This document shows positions 52,010 to 61,785 of a DNA stretch of 64,000 nucleotides, one piece after another. The stretch's first letter is position 1. Each line of letters starts with the position of its first letter. The stretch is taken from assembly GCA_900540475.1 (NCBI GenBank), contig UQGG01000017.1, positions 62,001 through 126,000 on the forward strand. The letters run 5' to 3'. Under the pieces are notes generated by a model. That model was not told the DNA's origin. It worked only from the letters and a program-made list of their open reading frames with translations, and ran no database searches. Source of the DNA: an uncultured Robinsoniella sp. (GTDB lineage Bacteria > Bacillota > Clostridia > Lachnospirales > Lachnospiraceae). The position numbers and the translations under genes were made by a program.

Positions 52010-52822
52010 TTAAAGACGCTCTGCACTGTATAAAAGCTGTATGATTCCATATCCGGCTACAAGTGCCGCCAGACAAAAGAATATTTCCATTCCCTGTGGT
52101 ATTCCCGGAAATACTTCAGCCATTGACCCGCCCACAAACCCCAGAATAATCAGATAGGTCGCCTGCGTATGGTTTTTCATTGCATTTTCCAGCAGTTTCG
52201 TAGTAAGTATAATTCCCAGGATAATACCCAATCCAAGGGGCATTAAGTAAGAGAGATTAAAATCCCCGATAGCCATCACCGTCTTATCATAGATTCCCAG
52301 AAGCAGAAGCAGATAGGATACGCTGATTCCCGGAAGCACTAATGCCACTGCTGCCACAATTCCCGCAGCCCCCAGCAGCAGAAACCCCAGAATGCCTTTT
52401 CCGTCACCCAGCTGTAAAAAATCAGCCGGAAGAAATTCAAACAGAAACACCGCAGCCAGACCTATTGCCGGATAAAGAAACACTTTCCATGTTATTTTGT
52501 TAACCTCTGCTTTTTGATAGATCATGGGAATGCCGCCCGCAACCACACCGATAAAAAAGTACAACAATAACATGGGATAGGATTCGATCAGATAGAGTAA
52601 GGGCTTGGCAAGGAGCATCATTCCCACTCCCCCGCCAAGTGAAAAGGCTATGAGAAAAATCAGACTGTTTTTTATATCTTTCAAAAAAGAACTGACAGAT
52701 TCAATTAATTTATCATAAATCCCCAGGATCATGGCCATAGAACCTCCGCTCACTCCCGGTACCAGCATGGTGCCTCCTACACAGAGACCTTTCAGGGCTG
52801 TCGTTATTATATCCTTTGACAT
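52010..52822 (-). CDS. DUF368 membrane protein (PopT-type polyprenyl-phosphate transporter candidate)
   Basis: The protein has 270 residues and about eight membrane helices. The duplicated signature MLVPGVSGGSMAMILGIYDKL and LVLPGISVSYLLLLLGIYDK is diagnostic of DUF368. Members of this family have been reported to return undecaprenyl phosphate across the membrane for wall synthesis; that role is inferred here. ATG 52822 has GCAGGAG upstream and is preferred to the in-frame ATG 52846. Confidence 0.88.
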   Translation of the reverse strand: MSKDIITTALKGLCVGGTMLVPGVSGGSMAMILGIYDKLIESVSSFLKDIKNSLIFLIAFSLGGGVGMMLLAKPLLYLIESYPMLLLYFFIGVVAGGIPMIYQKAEVNKITWKVFLYPAIGLAAVFLFEFLPADFLQLGDGKGILGFLLLGAAGIVAAVALVLPGISVSYLLLLLGIYDKTVMAIGDFNLSYLMPLGLGIILGIILTTKLLENAMKNHTQATYLIILGFVGGSMAEVFPGIPQGMEIFFCLAALVAGYGIIQLLYSAERL

Positions 52823-52931
52823 ATATTTCTCCTGCACATCTTTCATTTTACTATTAATTTATTCGAAAAACGTGAATATATACATATACCCGACATCCAC
52901 ATCCCGCATTGGAATATCATGCTGACAAAAC

Positions 52932-52998
52932 AGAGCGTGCCTGAAAATATATTCTGACAGATGTATACTTTTCAGAAAACATTTTAAGACACGCTCAG
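52932..52998 (-). terminator. Terminator formed by an inverted pair of the dispersed element
   Basis: GAGCGTGCCTGAAAATATAT at 52933-52952 faces the complement at about 52975-52997 (GAGCGTGTCTTAAAATGTTT on the minus strand). The long stem starts six bases past the stop of the AI-2E-family gene and is followed by TTTTG. Confidence 0.75.
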
Positions 52999-53003
52999 CA
53001 TTA

Positions 53004-54077
53004 TTATTTAAAAATATGAATCGTTCCTTTGTCATTCAGATTCTTGATCAAAGACAACGTAATGGGAAATCCAAACAGTCCAAATACCCCTAAGACCTGA
53101 GCCCCCACGAACATTGACATCAATGTTACCAGGGGATGCAGTCCAACCTGGCTGCCAACGATCTTCGGTTCCAGAATGTTGCGGATAACCGTAACCACCA
53201 GGTATACACACAGCAGACCAAGTGCCAGGGTGTAATCTCCCTGAACCGCAGTGAGAATCGTCCAGGGAATCATGATGCCGCCGGTTCCCAGTACCGGAAG
53301 TATATCAAAGATTGATATCAAAAATGCAATCAGGATCGCATTGTCTATCCGAAGTATCGTAAGTCCGATGGAAAGTTCGATAAAGGTAATACACATGATC
53401 AGCGCATAGGAACGGATGCATTTAAACAGCGTATTTATTACATAATCCTTCACCTCTAATGCCAGTTTTCTGGGTTTTTCTTTTAGCTGCCTCAAGAGAA
53501 ATCCCATCACCTTATCATAGTCAATGGTCAGAAAGAAAGTAGAAATCACAGTGAACAATACACGTATTAAAAATCCCGGAAGCGTGGATGCATAGTTGGA
53601 AATCGCTCCTATTACTTTCACGGACAGGCTTGATATGCTCTCTCCCAGGGATTTCACCAGATTCATTGTAATTTCTTCCAGCGTGGAAATTATGGACGGA
53701 TCCAGCCTGGACAGGGATTTCTCCAGGGAATCAATTACTTCCATTAAAGAAGGCTCAATATCCTTTGCATAAATCTGAGGAATGTAAAAAAACAACTGCT
53801 GTACGGATGTAAACAACCGGATTCCAATAAGGGTAAACAGAACCCCAATTACCGCATAGAACAATATTACCAAAAGTATTGCAGCCAGAGTTCGGTTGAT
53901 CCTGCATTTCCTGTTAAGGAAATTGATTGGTTTTTTAAGTATAAACGCAAAAACAAATGCCATTAAAAAGGGGGCTATATAAGACAAACCATACTTAAGC
54001 ACAACTACTACAATTGCCCCGATAATAAAACAATATATAAAATTAACGATAAACCTTTTTCTTTTTTCTATCTCCAT
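53004..54077 (-). CDS. AI-2E/PerM family permease
   Basis: The protein has 357 residues with clusters of membrane helices at the N-terminus (12-80), middle and C-terminus (about 205-345). ILPVLGTGGIMIPWTI and LEPKIVGSQVGLHPLVTLMS are the family blocks. A long soluble helical section (about 95-150) is typical. The family covers AI-2 exporters, Na+/H+ antiporters and sporulation membrane proteins, so the substrate stays open. AAAGGA precedes ATG 54077. Confidence 0.88.
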   Translation of the reverse strand: MEIEKRKRFIVNFIYCFIIGAIVVVVLKYGLSYIAPFLMAFVFAFILKKPINFLNRKCRINRTLAAILLVILFYAVIGVLFTLIGIRLFTSVQQLFFYIPQIYAKDIEPSLMEVIDSLEKSLSRLDPSIISTLEEITMNLVKSLGESISSLSVKVIGAISNYASTLPGFLIRVLFTVISTFFLTIDYDKVMGFLLRQLKEKPRKLALEVKDYVINTLFKCIRSYALIMCITFIELSIGLTILRIDNAILIAFLISIFDILPVLGTGGIMIPWTILTAVQGDYTLALGLLCVYLVVTVIRNILEPKIVGSQVGLHPLVTLMSMFVGAQVLGVFGLFGFPITLSLIKNLNDKGTIHIFK

Positions 54078-54103
54078 AGATAATAGGTCCTTTCTCAGCC
54101 AAG

Positions 54104-54150
54104 GCGTGTTTGGAAATTGCTTTCTGGCAGCTGTGCGTTCCAGTTGGTGG
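54104..54150 (+). repeat. Dispersed GAGCGTGTTT element, copy 6 (antisense to neighbours)
   Basis: GGCGTGTTTGGAAATTGC, then TTTCTGGCAGCTGTGCGTTCC, matching copy 1 closely. Both flanking genes are on the minus strand, so this copy is in the opposite sense. Further inverted parts follow at about 54190-54260 (gcgtaaatacgcc, ttttacgccggcggg). Confidence 0.6.
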
Positions 54151-54259
54151 GACGTGCAGATGGCGGGAATGAATTAACACTCCCTGGTGCCGACAGGCGT
54201 AAATACGCCGCTATATGGCGCCCGCTATCTATCGACGTTTTTTACGCCGGCGGGTCTCA

Positions 54260-55882
54260 TTATTTTATTCGAAAATGCCTGGGAGCCAGCCGGTAAACCA
54301 ACACAAGCGCCACCGCGATGTAGCATATGGTAAATGCCAGTACCGCCATTGTGAAACCGGTTCCGCCCGCCTCTATTTTCAGGCACATAAAACAAATAAA
54401 ATACATTGCACTGTTAATTGCTGTAAAAAACGGATTTTTAATATCCAGCCCTGTGGAATATGGCTGGAACACATAGTACAGGAATAAATGATGTACGGTA
54501 AAGAAAACAGCCAGCAGCATGACGGATACCGAAAATGCCAGAAGATCGATTGAAAATATTGTGGTCTGACACAATATGCAAAAAATTACCGCCACAGCAC
54601 ACAATGCGATTCCCACGACAAGATTATACAGGGATATCCGTATCAGCCTTATTTTAAAATTCTGCAGAATAGTTCCTGGTTTCCGATAGTATCCATACCG
54701 AAGCAGACTGATATCACAGTTATAAAACATAGCTCTGCAGGACTTATCTCCAACTGACATGGCGTACATGATAAAAACAAAGTACGGAAGCAGCACGCAC
54801 AGATTCTCACTTAATTTTACCGCTGTATTTTTATCACTTACAAAGAGAAAGATTCCCCCTGCAAGGATAGCTGCTGTTATCGCAAGCCTGTAATAAATCG
54901 GTCTCACCAGCTGCCGGCGGTGCCTTGCAAAGAAAATAGCGTTCATGTACGCATATCCTTTTCGGTTCTGGTATTTCGCTACCTTTTCCTGACTGATTTT
55001 GAGATCTTTTTCTTTCATTTCTACTTCAGCAAAAGAAGATTGCTTTGCCTGCTTCATCGCATCTGAAAACAGATATTTTAATTCAATGGACCGCTTGAGT
55101 TTATTTCCATAGCCTTTATATCCCCACATGATATAGTAAAAAGCAACAGCCCCGGCTAAGACTGCAAGCAATACGAATACTGGATGAATAATAAGCGGAG
55201 CAACTGTCTGGGGCAGTTGCAGGAAAAGCGGAATGTAAGCGGCTGCAAGGGAAAAAAGAATCACTCCCCAGGCAAATCCCATATTCCTGGATAACACAAA
55301 CCCTTTTTTATCGTAGAGGTATACCTGCAAAGCCTCTCCCATCATGCGAAATGAGAGAAATAGCAGCCACAGCCCAGCCCCCTGAAGTACGCTGCCTCCT
55401 GCCATTCGGGCTGCTATCATGAGAAATGGAAGGTAATATACAAAAAAGGGAACATATTTGGAAAGCAATGTTGCCTGCACGTACCTGGCTGCATCCATCT
55501 GCATGTATTTGATACAGGTAATCTTCTGCCTTGTAACAGAAAAAACCTGGCTGTCCTGTAATGGACCCAGAATACAATTCATAAAGAACAAAATATGAGC
55601 CATCCATAAAAACCGTTCTCCCGGAGCCATTATCTGATTCTTCCCCATAAATAGAAATGGTAATCCAACCATTACTGCTAAATAAAGGCCTTTGCCAACA
55701 AATCCCACAATCTGCATCAGAACCGCTATGAGTACTGTCAGTACTTTTTTTGCCAAATCCAGTCCGTATACCTGATCCGGCACCAGCTTTCCGATCACCC
55801 AGAGGCGTTTCAAATAATATAGAAAAACATTTACCTGCATCACCGTTTTCAAATGAAAAATGATCTTGAATGTCTTAATCAT
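54260..55882 (-). CDS. ABC transporter permease of unknown substrate
   Basis: The protein has 540 residues with about ten to twelve hydrophobic segments. A charged cytoplasmic stretch lies at about 262-310. It resembles the large permeases paired with a single ATPase in Firmicutes but has no motif I can name. The ATG at 55882 overlaps the ATPase gene end, with GAGGAGG six bases upstream, so the two are coupled. Export of a peptide or lipid is possible but unproven. Confidence 0.8.
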   Translation of the reverse strand: MIKTFKIIFHLKTVMQVNVFLYYLKRLWVIGKLVPDQVYGLDLAKKVLTVLIAVLMQIVGFVGKGLYLAVMVGLPFLFMGKNQIMAPGERFLWMAHILFFMNCILGPLQDSQVFSVTRQKITCIKYMQMDAARYVQATLLSKYVPFFVYYLPFLMIAARMAGGSVLQGAGLWLLFLSFRMMGEALQVYLYDKKGFVLSRNMGFAWGVILFSLAAAYIPLFLQLPQTVAPLIIHPVFVLLAVLAGAVAFYYIMWGYKGYGNKLKRSIELKYLFSDAMKQAKQSSFAEVEMKEKDLKISQEKVAKYQNRKGYAYMNAIFFARHRRQLVRPIYYRLAITAAILAGGIFLFVSDKNTAVKLSENLCVLLPYFVFIMYAMSVGDKSCRAMFYNCDISLLRYGYYRKPGTILQNFKIRLIRISLYNLVVGIALCAVAVIFCILCQTTIFSIDLLAFSVSVMLLAVFFTVHHLFLYYVFQPYSTGLDIKNPFFTAINSAMYFICFMCLKIEAGGTGFTMAVLAFTICYIAVALVLVYRLAPRHFRIK

Positions 55883-56588
55883 GGTCCTCCTCATCCTGTA
55901 ATAACTCTATGATCCGGGTTTCAAAATCTTTACTTTTTAACATCTCATGATCCAGCTGCTGCAGCCTGCCTTCGCTCAAAACTACCAGCTCGTCGCAGAG
56001 GTCTGTTGCCAGTTGTAATATATGGGTAGAAAATATAATAATATGATCTTTCTTAATCTCACGCAGCAGTTTTTTGATTTCCAGTGCCACTACCACATCA
56101 AAAGAGGTCAGCGGTTCATCCAGAAGAATCACCGGCGGCCTTGCAATAATAAAACACAGCATCTGTAATTTGTTCTTCATACCATGAGAATAACCTTTTA
56201 TCAGACGATTTCTGTCCTCCGGATCTATTTTCACCATGTCAAAATATGTATCAATCGTTATATCAGGATCTGTCCGGTCCTGGTTTATTTCCATATAAAA
56301 TTTCAAAAATTCATATCCGGTGAGAAAATCCGGCAGAACCGGTGTGGAAAATACATAACCAATGTGATCTTCCGCCAATGCTTCCAATGTTCCGTCATCC
56401 CTGCAGATATTCGCCGTGCCGCTGTCCGGAGCAATTTCATCGCTCAGACAGTTAAATAACGTGGTCTTCCCTGCTCCGTTTCTTCCAAGCAGCCCATAAA
56501 TTTTCCCTTTTTCAAACCGAAAAGTACATCCTTTCAGAACCTCTTTTTCACCAAATGATTTCCTGATCTGTTCTAACTGAAGTTCCAT
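55875..56588 (-). CDS. ABC transporter ATP-binding protein
   Basis: The protein has 237 residues. Walker A is GLLGRNGAGKTTLF, the signature region YSHGMKNKLQML is somewhat divergent from LSGGQ, and Walker B is VILLDEPLTSFD. It drives the permease encoded downstream, with which it overlaps. AAGGAGGG precedes ATG 56588. Confidence 0.94.
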   Translation of the reverse strand: MELQLEQIRKSFGEKEVLKGCTFRFEKGKIYGLLGRNGAGKTTLFNCLSDEIAPDSGTANICRDDGTLEALAEDHIGYVFSTPVLPDFLTGYEFLKFYMEINQDRTDPDITIDTYFDMVKIDPEDRNRLIKGYSHGMKNKLQMLCFIIARPPVILLDEPLTSFDVVVALEIKKLLREIKKDHIIIFSTHILQLATDLCDELVVLSEGRLQQLDHEMLKSKDFETRIIELLQDEEDHD

Positions 56589-56786
56589 TCGCCCTCCTTT
56601 TTCTGTCCCTCTTTATTTCTTAAATTTGGTCAAATGATAGCATGAATTTTCATTTGCTTCAACAAGATTTCCTATGTTTATAGTTTTTTAATAACTAAGT
56701 ACAGCATGACTGACGCCAATGCAGCAGATAGCAAAATAGACAGTGCTGTCAGTTTGGATTCTGACCGGATGGACTACTGGCACAAA

Positions 56787-56820
56787 AACCGGGTGAAAGC
56801 AGCTGTCTGCCCACCCGGTT
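56787..56820 (-). terminator. Terminator of the BFD-like ferredoxin gene
   Basis: AACCGGGTG (56787-56795) pairs with CACCCGGTT (56812-56820). On the minus strand TTTTTGTG follows. Confidence 0.8.
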
Positions 56821-56862
56821 ATAAGTTATACGCTTTCTATTAATGATTCTCTGACTTTGCGT

Positions 56863-57045
56863 TTATGCCTGTTCTAATAATTCTTCTGCAACATTTCTGG
56901 CATATTCTTCACATGCGCCGCAGCAAAGGGATACATTGGTTTCATCCTGAATCTCTTCAAAGCTTGCTGCACTTTTGGCAACCGCTTCTTCCATCTCCCC
57001 TACCGTTACATTATAACAATTACAAACTACTTTATCTTTTTTCAT
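56863..57045 (-). CDS. BFD-like [2Fe-2S] ferredoxin
   Basis: The protein has 60 residues. Two CxC/CxxC-type pairs are visible, VVCNCYNVTVGEM at the N-terminus and SLCCGACEEYA near the C-terminus, matching bacterioferritin-associated ferredoxin-like domains. They would bind one [2Fe-2S] cluster. ATG 57045 has AAAGGAGAT at good distance; a longer frame to 57177 would run into the GNAT gene. Its electron partner is unknown. Confidence 0.88.
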   Translation of the reverse strand: MKKDKVVCNCYNVTVGEMEEAVAKSAASFEEIQDETNVSLCCGACEEYARNVAEELLEQA

Positions 57046-57148
57046 GAGATTATCTCCTTTATCATCTAAATTAATATCAATAACTATTATCGATATATTT
57101 AATATAATATATTTTAGATAGAATGTCCAGAGTTTTCGTCTATTATTT

Positions 57149-57730
57149 CTAGCAATTTCTGGACCGGAGAATTTCATTTATTTCTTCTTCCGCCAGATCA
57201 TGAACGGATAGTAAGGGTTGTGGCTCTTTCTGACCTTCGTTTAAAAATTTTTCAAACCACATCACATCATGCCATTTCCCAAATTTATATCCGGTATTGT
57301 GATAGACACCCAACAGCGCAAAGCCAAAATGCCGATGGAGATTTTCGCTTCTTTCATTTGGATAAGTAACCCCTGCATAGACATTTCGGATATTCTGGCG
57401 TTTCAGTATCTCTAACATGGCACCATACAGCGCTTTGCCAATGCCCTTTCCCTTTGCTTCGCCATCCACATACACGGACAGTTCTGCATTCCACTGATAG
57501 GCAGCCCGTTCCATCTGCCTGTGTGCATATGCATAACCACAGATCTTCCCTCCCTCTTCATATACCAGATAGGGATAAAAACGGGCTATTTCCCGGATTC
57601 TCTCTGCAAATACGCTAAGATTAGGCCTTTCATATTCAAATGTAATAACGGTATGGTCAATATATGGACCGTATATATTTAAAATGGCTTCTGCATCTTC
57701 CGGTACAGCCATTCGTATTTTGTTATTCAT
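57149..57730 (-). CDS. GNAT-family N-acetyltransferase (Pat-like)
   Basis: The protein has 193 residues. IRMAVPEDAEAILNIYGPYI, FEYERPN, ELSVYVDGEAKGKGIGKALY (acetyl-CoA loop) and HRHFGFALLGVYHNTGYKFGKW follow phosphinothricin/methionine-sulfoximine acetyltransferases. It would acetylate an amine; the natural substrate is unknown. ATG 57730 has AGGAGTG upstream. The C-terminal 20 residues extend past the usual fold. Confidence 0.9.
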   Translation of the reverse strand: MNNKIRMAVPEDAEAILNIYGPYIDHTVITFEYERPNLSVFAERIREIARFYPYLVYEEGGKICGYAYAHRQMERAAYQWNAELSVYVDGEAKGKGIGKALYGAMLEILKRQNIRNVYAGVTYPNERSENLHRHFGFALLGVYHNTGYKFGKWHDVMWFEKFLNEGQKEPQPLLSVHDLAEEEINEILRSRNC

Positions 57731-57930
57731 TTTATCACTCCTGCGCTCAGACTTCATTCTGGATTGATTATAATATAGGAAAGCAGTGATTGCAACTCCA
57801 TATCCTTGGCGTTTTCCCTATCTTTCTACTGAATATGCTTTTTTAATATGTTTTTTTATGATAAAATAAGAGATAATATTTTTTACTGTAAAATTTTAAC
57901 AATTCAGAAACTCCAAGGCAGGTAAAAGTC

Positions 57931-60390
57931 ATGAAAAGAAACAAGATACTTATAGTCGATGATATGGAAATAAACCGGGCAATTTTATGTGAGCTCTTCC
58001 ACAGTGATTACGATGTACTGGAGGCAGAAAACGGACTGACTGCTCTGAACCTTTTACATCAGCATCAGGACAGTATAGCTATTATTCTTCTGGATATCGT
58101 TATGCCTGTTATGGATGGATTTCAGGTCATGGAACATCTTCAGTCAGAAGGAATTATGAAGAAAATCCCGGTTATCCTGATCACTGCTGATACTTATCAG
58201 GAAAATGAAATTAAGGCGCTGAACCTGGGTGCTTCAGATATTATTTTAAAACCGTTTAATTCACATATTGTTAAAAAGCGTGTAGAGAACAGTATTGAAC
58301 TTTACCGGCATAAGAATCATCTGGAAGATTTGGTAGAACACCAGACAAAAAAACTGACGGAAACCAATGATTTTATCATTGATGCCCTGAGTACGGTAAT
58401 CGAATACCGCAGTCTGGAATCCGGGCAGCATATCCGGCGTATCCGGGTACTGACGAAAACTCTGGCATCCTGTGTACAGCGCATGTTCCCGGAATATAAG
58501 CTGACTCCCAGACTGATTGACACGATCGCCAGCGCTTCCGCCATGCATGATATCGGTAAGATTGCCATTGCGGATTCCATTCTTTTAAAACCGGGCCGTT
58601 TAACCCCGGAAGAATTTGAAGTCATGAAAACACACACGATCAAAGGCTGTGAAATTCTTCAAACCTTTCAGCGTATGGATGATAAAGTTTATTTGCATTA
58701 TTGCTATGATATCTGCCGCTTTCATCATGAACGATGGGATGGAAGGGGTTATCCGGACGGACTCAAAGGGGATGAAATCCCTGTCTGTGCCCAGATTGTA
58801 TCCATCGCAGATGTGTACGATGCACTGACAAGCGACCGCGTATACAAACCGGCATACTCCCACGAGGAAGCGGCTCAAATGATTTTGCATGGTGAATGCG
58901 GCACATTTTCCGAGCAGATGATTTCCTGCTTCCAGCAGGTATCCGGCATTTTCAAAGAAATCAGCGCTACTTACAAAGACGGCGCCATAGAGAATAATAT
59001 TACCGCAACTTTTCTTCCGAATCAAACTGAGCTTTCCGCACCCTCCGTTAAAGATCCTTCTGACATTGCCAGAGAATTACAGGAGGCCTCTACTGCCTTG
59101 CAGAAAGAAACTCTGGAACGGGACGCTTTAATTAACGCCATTCCCGGCGGTGTGGCAAAAGTCGCGGTAGATGACGAATTTCGCATTTTGCTTGCTTCCG
59201 AGGGATTTTATAAGCTGACGGGATATACCAGAAATGAATATCATGCAGCCCCCATAGAGGGAAAAGGAATCCGCCTGATTCTGGAAGAAGATATTCCCGA
59301 GCTGACCCAATCCATTAATCAGCAGATGAAAGATGGCTCTCCCATCTCTGTTCAATACCGGATTCGAAAAAAAGATGGAGGCATTGCCTGGATAGATGTC
59401 CATGGCTCTGCTGTGGAATTAGAAGACGGCATTGCCATTGTGCAGGCGGTATTTATAGACCAGACGCTGTCCAAGAAAACAGAAAACATGCTTTTGATGA
59501 ACGAGGAGCGGTATCGGATTATTGTAGAACAGGCTCAGGATATTATTTTTGAATGGGATATGATGAACAGTACCATGTATCATTCACCAGCCTTTGAAAA
59601 GAAATTCAAATACGATCTTCCCATACACAATTTCTGGGAAACCATATGTACAACAGATATTGTCCATGAAGAAGACAAGAAACCCTTTCTGGATTTTAAA
59701 GAATTGCTGCGCAGCGGACAGTCCCATGCTGAACTGGAAATCAGGATAAAAATGAATACCGGAGAATACATCTGGTGCAGGATCAAGGCAAATGTTATCT
59801 TTGATCAGAACCAGCATCCCATCCGAACAATTGCCACCATATCAGATGTGGACGATTACAAAAAGGAAAATGCACTTTTGGAAAATATGGCGCAAAAGGA
59901 TCTGCTGACCGGCATCTATAATAAGCTTACTACCGAAAAAATCATACAGGATTATCTGTCTGCTGACGGTAAAAACAAATGCCACGCTTTGTTTATTATT
60001 GATATCGATAACTTTAAAACAGTTAATGATACGTTCGGACATACCGTTGGGGATACGGTTCTGCAAATGATCAGTTCCTGTCTGAAGACCCATTTCCGAA
60101 CAGAAGATATTATCGGAAGGGCAGGCGGAGATGAATTTGTAGTATTCTTAAAAAATGTGCCTTCGGATGCCCTGATCTATGAAAAAGCGGAATTACTCCG
60201 GGATGCCCTGCAGAATTTTTCCTTATCCGCCAAAGAATCCTTTCCTATTTCCATCAGCATCGGAATATCACTTTATCCACAAAATGGCTGCAAATACGCA
60301 GAGTTATTCACAACGGCGGATAAAGCATTGTACCGCTCTAAAAGAGATGGAAAAAACCGTTATACTTTTTATAATCAGGAGATTTGCTGA
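57931..60390 (+). CDS. Response regulator with HD-GYP, two PAS and GGDEF domains
   Basis: The protein has 819 residues. A receiver domain (1-120) has phosphoacceptor D55. An HD-GYP domain (about 145-335) keeps HD in AMHDIGKI and GYP in GRGYPDGLKG. Two PAS-like domains cover about 395-510 and 520-645. A GGDEF domain (about 655-815) has an intact GGDEF motif, and RTED five residues before it is an inhibitory I-site. It can in principle both make and break cyclic di-GMP, with phosphorylation and PAS signals as inputs. No partner kinase is adjacent. AGGCAGGT precedes ATG 57931. Confidence 0.94.
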   Translation: MKRNKILIVDDMEINRAILCELFHSDYDVLEAENGLTALNLLHQHQDSIAIILLDIVMPVMDGFQVMEHLQSEGIMKKIPVILITADTYQENEIKALNLGASDIILKPFNSHIVKKRVENSIELYRHKNHLEDLVEHQTKKLTETNDFIIDALSTVIEYRSLESGQHIRRIRVLTKTLASCVQRMFPEYKLTPRLIDTIASASAMHDIGKIAIADSILLKPGRLTPEEFEVMKTHTIKGCEILQTFQRMDDKVYLHYCYDICRFHHERWDGRGYPDGLKGDEIPVCAQIVSIADVYDALTSDRVYKPAYSHEEAAQMILHGECGTFSEQMISCFQQVSGIFKEISATYKDGAIENNITATFLPNQTELSAPSVKDPSDIARELQEASTALQKETLERDALINAIPGGVAKVAVDDEFRILLASEGFYKLTGYTRNEYHAAPIEGKGIRLILEEDIPELTQSINQQMKDGSPISVQYRIRKKDGGIAWIDVHGSAVELEDGIAIVQAVFIDQTLSKKTENMLLMNEERYRIIVEQAQDIIFEWDMMNSTMYHSPAFEKKFKYDLPIHNFWETICTTDIVHEEDKKPFLDFKELLRSGQSHAELEIRIKMNTGEYIWCRIKANVIFDQNQHPIRTIATISDVDDYKKENALLENMAQKDLLTGIYNKLTTEKIIQDYLSADGKNKCHALFIIDIDNFKTVNDTFGHTVGDTVLQMISSCLKTHFRTEDIIGRAGGDEFVVFLKNVPSDALIYEKAELLRDALQNFSLSAKESFPISISIGISLYPQNGCKYAELFTTADKALYRSKRDGKNRYTFYNQEIC

Positions 60391-60394
60391 TTCA

Positions 60395-60433
60395 GGGACG
60401 CTTTGTAGATAGCGATGTCATACAAAGCGTCCC
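60395..60433 (+). terminator. Terminator of the cyclic-di-GMP gene
   Basis: GGGACGCTTTGTA (60395-60407) pairs perfectly with TACAAAGCGTCCC (60421-60433), a few bases past the stop; it lacks a strong T tract. Confidence 0.7.
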
Positions 60434-60505
60434 CTTCTCAGAATATCCCAACACTCTCGATTATGGCGTCTAGTAGTGTAACGTTATAAATTGTTTATCC
60501 TATCA

Positions 60506-61669
60506 CTAGATATCTCCATTTTTGTAAACAATTTTCCCGTCTATGATCGTATACAGCGTCTGTGTAAAAATTTCCAACGGATTACCGGAAAATATAACAA
60601 TATCTGCATCCTTACCCGGTTTCAGACTGCCCACACGGTCCGATACTCCGCATATGATTGCCGGATTAATTGTAATTGCCTTTAATCCTTCTTCCATGGG
60701 CAGCCCCTGCTTTACGGAAAGCCCTGCACATAAGGGAAGGTATCGGATCATGGAAACCGGATGATCGGTTGTAATTGCGATCAGTACTCCGCTCTCCTGC
60801 AGGATTTTATCCGTCTTAAAACTTAAATTCTCGATTTCTATTTTAGATTTAGAAGTTAAATCAGGACCCACAATACAGGGATAACCGGATTCCACTATTT
60901 TTTCCGTTATCAGATGTCCCTCTGTACAATGATCCAGGGTTAAATCCACTCCATATTCTTTTGCGATTCGTATTGCCGTCAATATATCATCTGCTCTGTG
61001 CACATGAGCTTTTAATGGAATTTCCTTCCGAAATACAGGCATCCAGGATTCCATTTGGAAATCTTCCTCATCCACATCTAACTCCCCTGCCTCTTTTTTC
61101 AGAAAATACTTCCTTGCCTGAAAGAGCGTTTCTCTGAGAAGAGACGCAATTCCCATGCGGGTAGCGGGGCATACATCCTTGTTTCCATAGTTATTCTTAG
61201 GATTTTCTCCAAAGGCGATCTTCATCGCTGCCGGCTGCCGGATCACCATATCATCAATACAGCGCCCATGAGTCTTCAGGAATGCAAACTGTCCGCCCAC
61301 CACATTAGAGCTGCCAGGTCCCGCCATGACAGAAGTAATCCCAGCCATAATTGCTTCATGAAACGCCGGGTCTAACGGATCGATAGCATCAATTGCCCGA
61401 AGAGCAGGAGTAACGGGGTCCGTCACCTCATTGCTGTCATCTCCAATGCTCCCATGCTTTTCTTCCGTAATACCAATATGGCAATGGGATTCAATGATAC
61501 CGGGCATCACCCAGCTGCCGCCGGCATCTATGATCTCATCCTCACCGCTGAGCGGGAACAACTCTTCCATGCCCCCCACTTCCACAATTTTGCTGCCTTT
61601 GGTACGGACGTACCCATTTTCATAGGTTTTTCCTTCCATCGTATGGATTTTTCCTTTTATGATTAACAA
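60506..61669 (-). CDS. Amidohydrolase (imidazolonepropionase/PF01979-like)
   Basis: The protein has 387 residues. Metal-binding motifs are GIIESHCHIGI (HxH), AHVHRADD, LDHCTEGHLI and ITTDHPVSM. It closes with VGSLKPGKDADIVIFSGNPL, the usual family ending. The substrate is unknown; related proteins act on cyclic amides or dipeptides. The start is TTG 61669 with AAAGAGGGA upstream. It lies alone between convergent and co-directional genes, with no pathway partners. Confidence 0.9.
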   Translation of the reverse strand: MLIIKGKIHTMEGKTYENGYVRTKGSKIVEVGGMEELFPLSGEDEIIDAGGSWVMPGIIESHCHIGITEEKHGSIGDDSNEVTDPVTPALRAIDAIDPLDPAFHEAIMAGITSVMAGPGSSNVVGGQFAFLKTHGRCIDDMVIRQPAAMKIAFGENPKNNYGNKDVCPATRMGIASLLRETLFQARKYFLKKEAGELDVDEEDFQMESWMPVFRKEIPLKAHVHRADDILTAIRIAKEYGVDLTLDHCTEGHLITEKIVESGYPCIVGPDLTSKSKIEIENLSFKTDKILQESGVLIAITTDHPVSMIRYLPLCAGLSVKQGLPMEEGLKAITINPAIICGVSDRVGSLKPGKDADIVIFSGNPLEIFTQTLYTIIDGKIVYKNGDI

Positions 61670-61785
61670 ATAATATCCCTCTTTCTATTGCAAATGCTTT
61701 TTTCGAAATAATGTACGTAATAAATATTCTTTCGCTATTATTTGTTATTATTCAAAAATTATCCATTTTTTTAGCAGGGCATGTT

